Shown here: positions 59,431 through 64,000 of the stretch, piece by piece | Position numbering within the stretch: the first letter of the stretch is position 1 | How the letters are laid out: each line of letters opens with the position of its first letter | Source: AC-32 sp963736055 | Lineage (GTDB): Bacteria; Actinomycetota; Thermoleophilia; Gaiellales; Gaiellaceae | DNA length: 64,000 bases | Assembly: GCA_963736055.1 (NCBI GenBank) | Contig: CAVTNM010000009.1 | Span: 496,001 to 560,000 of the forward strand | Reading direction: 5' to 3' | Translations under genes and position numbers: made by a program | The notes under the pieces: model-generated | The model's input: only the letters and a program-made list of their open reading frames with translations | Databases searched by the model: none | Told to the model about the DNA's origin: nothing

Positions 59431-60660
59431 TTACATCGTCGGGTTGGCGTAGGCGCCGCCGAGCGCGTTGAGCCCGTAGGCCGCCCCGGCGATGTCGAAA
59501 TTGAAGGAGAAGTGCTGGCTCATGGCCAGCACGTCGCGCAGGTGGCGCTGCAGCGGATCGCGCGTGTAGAGGCCCTGCGCGCCGTAGCACGACCACAACG
59601 TCTCCACCGCCTCGCGCGCCTGGCTCACGGCGAAGGCCAGATGTGCGCGGATGCGCAGCTTGGCTTCGAGATCGGGAATCTGGTTGCGTGTCGCCATGTC
59701 GTGCAGCGCGATGGCCGACCCGCGCATGAAGTCGCGGCTCGAATCGATCAGGCAGCGCGCCCGCGCCACCTTGATCTGCACGGCCTGGAAATCCGCGACG
59801 CGCGCGCCCGTATAGGTGCCGGTGCGCCTGGTCATGGCGGCGAGGAACAGCTCGTAGGCGCCCTCGGCCGCGCCGACCGCCGCCGGCGCCAGCGGGTGGG
59901 CCGCGGCCGCGACGATCGGGATACGGTACAAGGGACCGGGGTTGATCGCGGCCCCCGGGTGCTCGCTCCCGCCGCGGCAGCGCTGGAGCGCCAGGGCCCG
60001 CCGCTCGGGAACGAACAGCTCGGTGACGCTGATGTCCTTGCTTCCGGTGGCCGCCATCCCCATGGCGTACCAGGTGTCGATGATCTGGTAGTCGGTTTTC
60101 GGCACCAGGCACAGCCGCCAGTCGATCGCGGTCTTGCCGTCGTCGCCATAGACCGACACGGCGAGCATGTTCCAGTCCGAATTGTCGACGCCCGAGGAGA
60201 ACGGCCAGCGGCCGTTGACGATGAAGCCGCCCTCCGTCTTGCGGGCACGGCCGGCGGCGAGCGCGATCGAGGAGGCGATCAGCGCGTCCGGGTTCGCCTC
60301 CCGCACTTCGCGCTGGGTCTCGGGGTCGTAGTAGGCGAGGATCCAATGGTGGCAGGCGAGGTTGCCGACGTTCCAGGCGGTGCTCGGACAGCCCCGCGCG
60401 AGCTCGTCCGTGATGTCGACCAGGGCCACGAAGGGAAGCTCCATCCCGCCGAACGCCTTCGGCTGATGGAAGCGGAACAGCCCGCTCTCGTGCAGCAGCT
60501 GCTCGTTCTCGCGAATGAGCATGCGCGCGTCTTCGGCCGCTTGCGCGCGCTCGCGCAGGATCGGCACGACCGCGCGTGCCCGCCGCATCGCCTCGTCGTA
60601 GTCGACGGCGGAGAAATCGCGCCGTAGCGCCTGCGGCAGTGTGCCCACGGCGTCGTTCAT
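59431..60660 (-). CDS. Acyl-CoA dehydrogenase-fold flavin monooxygenase (HpaB/HsaA-like)
   Basis: A 409-residue protein of the acyl-CoA dehydrogenase superfamily. It lacks the catalytic Glu motif of dehydrogenases and has the pattern of two-component flavin monooxygenases: GCPSTAWNVGNLACHHWILAYYD near 115-135, GRWPFSSGVDNSDWNML, and the C-terminal GAQGLYTRDPLQRHLRDVLAMSQHFSFNFD. Such oxygenases use reduced flavin from a separate reductase, not seen here. The substrate could be an aromatic or a sulfur compound; not determinable. Confidence 0.85.
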   Translation of the reverse strand: MNDAVGTLPQALRRDFSAVDYDEAMRRARAVVPILRERAQAAEDARMLIRENEQLLHESGLFRFHQPKAFGGMELPFVALVDITDELARGCPSTAWNVGNLACHHWILAYYDPETQREVREANPDALIASSIALAAGRARKTEGGFIVNGRWPFSSGVDNSDWNMLAVSVYGDDGKTAIDWRLCLVPKTDYQIIDTWYAMGMAATGSKDISVTELFVPERRALALQRCRGGSEHPGAAINPGPLYRIPIVAAAAHPLAPAAVGAAEGAYELFLAAMTRRTGTYTGARVADFQAVQIKVARARCLIDSSRDFMRGSAIALHDMATRNQIPDLEAKLRIRAHLAFAVSQAREAVETLWSCYGAQGLYTRDPLQRHLRDVLAMSQHFSFNFDIAGAAYGLNALGGAYANPTM

Positions 60661-60846
60661 GATCGCTTCCCTCCGACGCTCGATACGGTCCCGCACCGCG
60701 CCCCGGCATGCAAGGCCTTTCGGCCGGCAACGGCGCGGCGGACATCATCGGGTCGGTGCGGAGCGAATAGATTCCTTCGGCGCGGCGATCATGACGATCC
60801 GGTCGCGCGCCTTCGGTTCGGCGTCAGGCTGCTCCGATCTCGGACG

Positions 60847-61296
60847 TCAGAAGCCCCACCCGTAGCCGCCACAGCCGCAGCCATTGGACGGGTACGCATA
60901 GGCCGAGTAGCCATATGACGGATAGCCGTAGGCCGCATAACCGTACGCCGGATAGGCATAATAGGATGCCGCCGCGACGCCGGCGACGATGCCAGCCGCG
61001 CCCCAGCCGAGCCCCCATGGGCGCCTCCAGCCATAACCCACATAGGGCCGCCGCCAGCCGTACAAGCCGGCGGTGCGCCAGCCCAGGCCGGGCCGCAGGT
61101 AGGACCGACCATACAAGCCGAGGCCGGGCCGTACGAACGGGCGTCCGTAAAAGCCGCCTGGGCGCCCGTAAAAGCCGCCGATCGCACGACCGCCCCAGCC
61201 GACGCCGCGATAGCCCCAGCGTTGGGCGGACGCGCTCTCGACGAAGACGACGCTCAGCAGCAATGCGCCGAGCGCTGCAAGGAAGACCTTACGCAT
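60847..61296 (-). CDS. Secreted Gly/Tyr/Arg-rich protein
   Basis: A 149-residue protein with a signal peptide (MRKVFLAALGALLLSVVFVESASAQ). The mature part is low-complexity: repeats of FYGRPGG / LYGRSYLRPGLG, a hydrophobic Gly/Ala segment (GLGWGAAGIVAGVAAASYYA) and a Tyr-rich tail (YPAYGYAAYGYPSYGYSAYAYP) ending in GCGCGG. Widespread type in Bradyrhizobium-like genomes, function unknown; possibly envelope or matrix associated. GGGAG 8 bases before the ATG. Confidence 0.8.
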   Translation of the reverse strand: MRKVFLAALGALLLSVVFVESASAQRWGYRGVGWGGRAIGGFYGRPGGFYGRPFVRPGLGLYGRSYLRPGLGWRTAGLYGWRRPYVGYGWRRPWGLGWGAAGIVAGVAAASYYAYPAYGYAAYGYPSYGYSAYAYPSNGCGCGGYGWGF

Positions 61297-61572
61297 GACC
61301 GAACTCCCTGGTCTGTCTTGCCGCATCGTCGCCATCATATCCCCACATCGGTCCCGCTGTACATCCGGCGGCGACGGTCTCGAGGCTCGTCGAGCGAGGC
61401 AGAGGGCACGTTCGGCACGCGTTCCAGCATGGTGGTAACCGCGACTTGCCCATGGGCGGGACGCCGGCGCATTAATCGGCCGATAACCATTTGATCAGGA
61501 AAGTGCCCCTGTTCGCAATGTCTTGTTCAGCTTCCCCCTACCGTGCTCCGTTGATTTGCCGTGGGGAAAGGC

Positions 61573-64000
61573 ATGTGGCGGTTCGGTGCGCGGGCGACGG
61601 AAATCCCGTCGCAGGACTTCGAAGTGGATACGCCTCATTCATTCAGCCTGCGGGCGGCATGGAACGCCCGTCCCGTCCGCCTGATCATCTACTTCGGATT
61701 CCTGCTCGTGGTCGCGATCGCGACGGCCGGCGGCTTCGCCATATCGGAGCTGCGCAACAACGTTCTCGCCAATAGCGAACGGCAGCTCCAGAACGTGGTG
61801 TCGGTGCTCGCCGAGCATGTCGAGCGTACGCTGGAGGCGCTGGCGCTGACCCAGTTCCGCTTCGTGCAGGAGGTGCAGGCCCTCAAGCTCTCCTCCGGCG
61901 AAGCGTTCGACCGGCAGATGTCGAGTTACGACGTCCATGTGATGCTCAATGAACGGATCGCCAATCTGCGGCCCGTCCATGCGCTCATGCTGGCCAATGC
62001 ACGCGGCCAGCTGATCAACGGCTCGCGCGATTGGCCGAACGCGGGCGAGGGCGTGGCGGACGAGGAGTATTTCAAGGCGTTCCAGTCCGACCCGGCGCTG
62101 ACCTCCTACATCAGCGCCCCGGTGGAAAGCCGGGAGACCGGGAACTGGATTTTTCACGTTGCGCACCGGCTCGTGGGCGCGAACGGCGAGTTCGCCGGGC
62201 TGATCGTCGGCGTCATGGAGCTGCGCTATTTCGAGCAGCTGTTCGCGACCGTGTCGGCGGGAGAAGGCACGTCCATCGCGCTGGTTCGGCGCGACGGCAG
62301 GCTGCTCGCGCGGTTTCCTCCGGTGGACATGCGCAGCGCCCCCTCGTTCTCCAATCCGTTGTTCAAGTCGGTGCTGCCGACGGCGGGCCGCGGCGTCATC
62401 CGGGTGAAAGGCATTTTCGGCGGCCAGGAGCGCCTGATCGCAGGTCACAGCCTGGTCGCCCACCCGGCCGCCGTGAACATCGGCATGGACCTCGACGTCG
62501 CGCTCGCCGACTGGACGAAAGGCGCCGTCGAGATGGGCGGCGTCGCCATCCTCATCATCTGCGTATTCAGCGGGATGATCTTCCTGTGCGCACGGCAGGT
62601 CGGGACCAGCCTCAACTGGCAGAAATTCCGGCTCGACATGGCGCTGAACAACATGTCGCACGGCCTGTGCATGTTCGACGCCAAGGGCAGGCTCGTCGTC
62701 CACAATGCCCGCTATCTCGAGATATTCCGGATACCTCCCGGTCTGGTGAAGCCCGGCTGCACGGTGCGCGAGCTGTTGCGGGATGCTCGCCCAGGCGGGA
62801 ATCGTGGACGGCGACCGGGACAAGTACGTTTGCCGATCTCCTCGCATCCATCGCCCAGGGGAAGACGACGCACACGTTCCGCGAGCTCAACGACGGACGC
62901 ACCATCCACATCACCAATCGGCCGCTGCCCGACGGCGGCTGGGTGGCGACCCACGAGGACATCACGGAGCGCCGCCAGGCCGAGGCGCAGATCGCCCACA
63001 TGGCGCACCACGACGCGCTGACCGACCTGCCCAACCGCGTGCTGTTGCGCGAGCAGCTCGAGGAGGCGCTGCGCGCGTCGCGCCGCGGCGAGCAGCTCGC
63101 CGTGCTCTATCTCGACCTCGACCATTTCAAGAGCATCAACGACACGCTCGGCCACTCGATCGGCGACGAGCTGCTGCAAGGCGGTGGCCGACCGGCTGCG
63201 CGGCTGCATCCGCGAGACCGACACGATCGCGCGGCTCGGCGGCGACGAGTTCGCCATCGTCCAGACCGGCGATCGAGCAGCCGTCGGACGCCGCCGACCC
63301 TCGCCCGCGCGCATCCGCGACGCGATCACCGCGCCGTTACGATCTCGACGGCCACCAGGTCATCGCCGACGTCAGCATCGGCATCTCGATCGCGCCCGAA
63401 CGACGCCACCGATCCCGACCAGCTGCTCAAGAACGCCGACATGGCGCTGTACCGGGCCAAGAGCCGACGGACGCGGCACGTTCCGCTTCTTCGAGCCGCA
63501 GATGGATGCGCGGGTGAAGGCGCGACGCAGCGCTCGAGCTCGACCTGCGCAAGGCGCTCGCAGAACGGCGAGTTCGAGCTGTACTACCAGCCGCTGATCA
63601 ACCTCGAGCGCAACGAGATCTCGAGCTGCGAGGCGCTGCTGCGCTGGCACCATCCGCAACGCGGCATGATCCCGCCGGCCGAGTTCATCCCGGTCGCCGA
63701 GGAGACCGGTCTGATCGCGCCGATCGGCGAATGGGTGCTGCAGGCAGGCCTGCGCCGAGGCCGCGACCTGGCCGGACGACATCACGGTCGCGGTCAACGT
63801 CTCGCCCGTCCAGTTCAAGAATCAGCGTCTGGCGCTGGCGGTCGTCGGCGCCCTTTCGGCATCCGGCCTGCCGGCCGCACCGGCTCGGAACTCGAGATCA
63901 CCGAGGCGGTCCTGCATGCGCGACAACGAGGCGACCCTGGCGACGCTGCACCAGCTGCGCGATCTCGGCGTGCGGATCGTCGATGGACGATTTCGGCACC
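61573..64000 (+). CDS. Membrane-bound sensor GGDEF-EAL protein (many frameshifts, 3' end beyond window)
   Basis: N-terminal transmembrane helix (residues ~38-58), a ~270-residue extracytoplasmic double-Cache sensor, a second helix (~320-340), a PAS-like segment (LDMALNNMSHGLCMFDAKGRLVVHNARYLEIF), then GGDEF (HHDALTDLPNRVLLREQL, LDLDHFKSINDTLGH, RLGGDEFAIVQT) and EAL (LYYQPLINLERNEISSCEALLRWHHPQRG, FIPVAEETGLI) domains. Both signature motifs are intact, so c-di-GMP synthesis and breakdown are both possible. The first ~400 codons are clean; from 62,780 the frame breaks about every 100 bases. ATG at 61573 (GTG at 61561 possible). Confidence 0.87.

Noticed and set aside
58105..60748. Two frames of about 840 codons over the TPR and monooxygenase genes
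   Set aside because: Both are shadows with Arg/Ala-rich composition spanning two real genes that explain the region.

Overview
The window is two unrelated genomes joined at about position 53,020. Bases 1 to ~53,020 are a high-GC actinobacterial segment. The rpmE - DUF1385 - prfA - prmC cluster, overlapping start and stop codons, many GTG starts, -10 boxes about 7 bases before start codons, an ETF/ETF-QO system and several families typical of soil actinobacteria together suggest Actinomycetota, probably class Thermoleophilia (Gaiellales/Solirubrobacterales-like; inference, not proven). Bases ~53,020 to 64,000 look alphaproteobacterial (Hyphomicrobiales/Bradyrhizobium-like): a TctC receptor, DUF6165, a TPR-glycosyltransferase, a small Cys-rich secreted protein and a GGDEF-EAL protein. 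The join cuts two genes at once, a kinase-like phosphotransferase and a UvrD helicase, so it is most likely an assembly or read chimera.

Layout of the actinobacterial part. 0-5.5 kb: a hydrolase-cyclase fusion flanked by two diverged copies of the prmC 3' end, then prmC, prfA, DUF1385, rpmE and a threonine dehydratase. 5.5-9.2 kb: ETF-QO, etfA, etfB, next to two near-identical perfect palindromes. 9.2-15 kb: M23 peptidase, enoyl-CoA hydratase, and a split B12-dependent acyl-CoA mutase whose active-site residues match isobutyryl-CoA mutase rather than methylmalonyl-CoA mutase, together with two related membrane proteins. 15-20.6 kb: a two-component system next to a secreted collagen-like repeat protein. 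20.6-27 kb: cobalamin adenosyltransferase, acyl-CoA dehydrogenase, HD-GYP regulator, 3-hydroxyacyl-CoA dehydrogenase and thiolase. With the ETF genes these form a fatty-acid/branched-chain acyl-CoA oxidation set. 27.8-33.9 kb: a trp operon (leader peptide, attenuator, trpE-G-D-CF-B-A). 34-43.5 kb: NYN protein, cytochrome c, cell-wall enzymes (M15 and L,D-transpeptidase), a flavin reductase, a large secreted metalloprotease, an MFS exporter and an ECF sigma/STAS pair. 43.7-53 kb: universal stress protein and an amine/amino-acid catabolic cluster (SDR, aldehyde dehydrogenase, glutamine-synthetase-like ligase, APC permease, dimethylglycine/sarcosine dehydrogenase-like flavoprotein, choline-kinase-like phosphotransferase).

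Sequence quality. From 17.7 kb onward many otherwise intact genes carry single-base frameshifts, mostly one extra base: the collagen-like gene, a small membrane protein, trpD, trpB, trpA, the APC permease, the flavoprotein and several genes in the right arm. The last 1.2 kb has about ten. This looks like uncorrected insertion-type sequencing error rather than biology, so these genes are reported as single genes with the frameshift noted. No rRNA, tRNA, CRISPR array or insertion sequence was seen, and no gene-free stretch exceeds 300 bases.

Most interesting observations: the trp leader peptide and attenuator with a leaderless-type promoter; the prmC 3'-end duplication around the cyclase gene, which resembles an integration scar; the isobutyryl-CoA-mutase signature; the twin 21-bp palindromes; and a three-member family of unrecognised membrane-anchored proteins.
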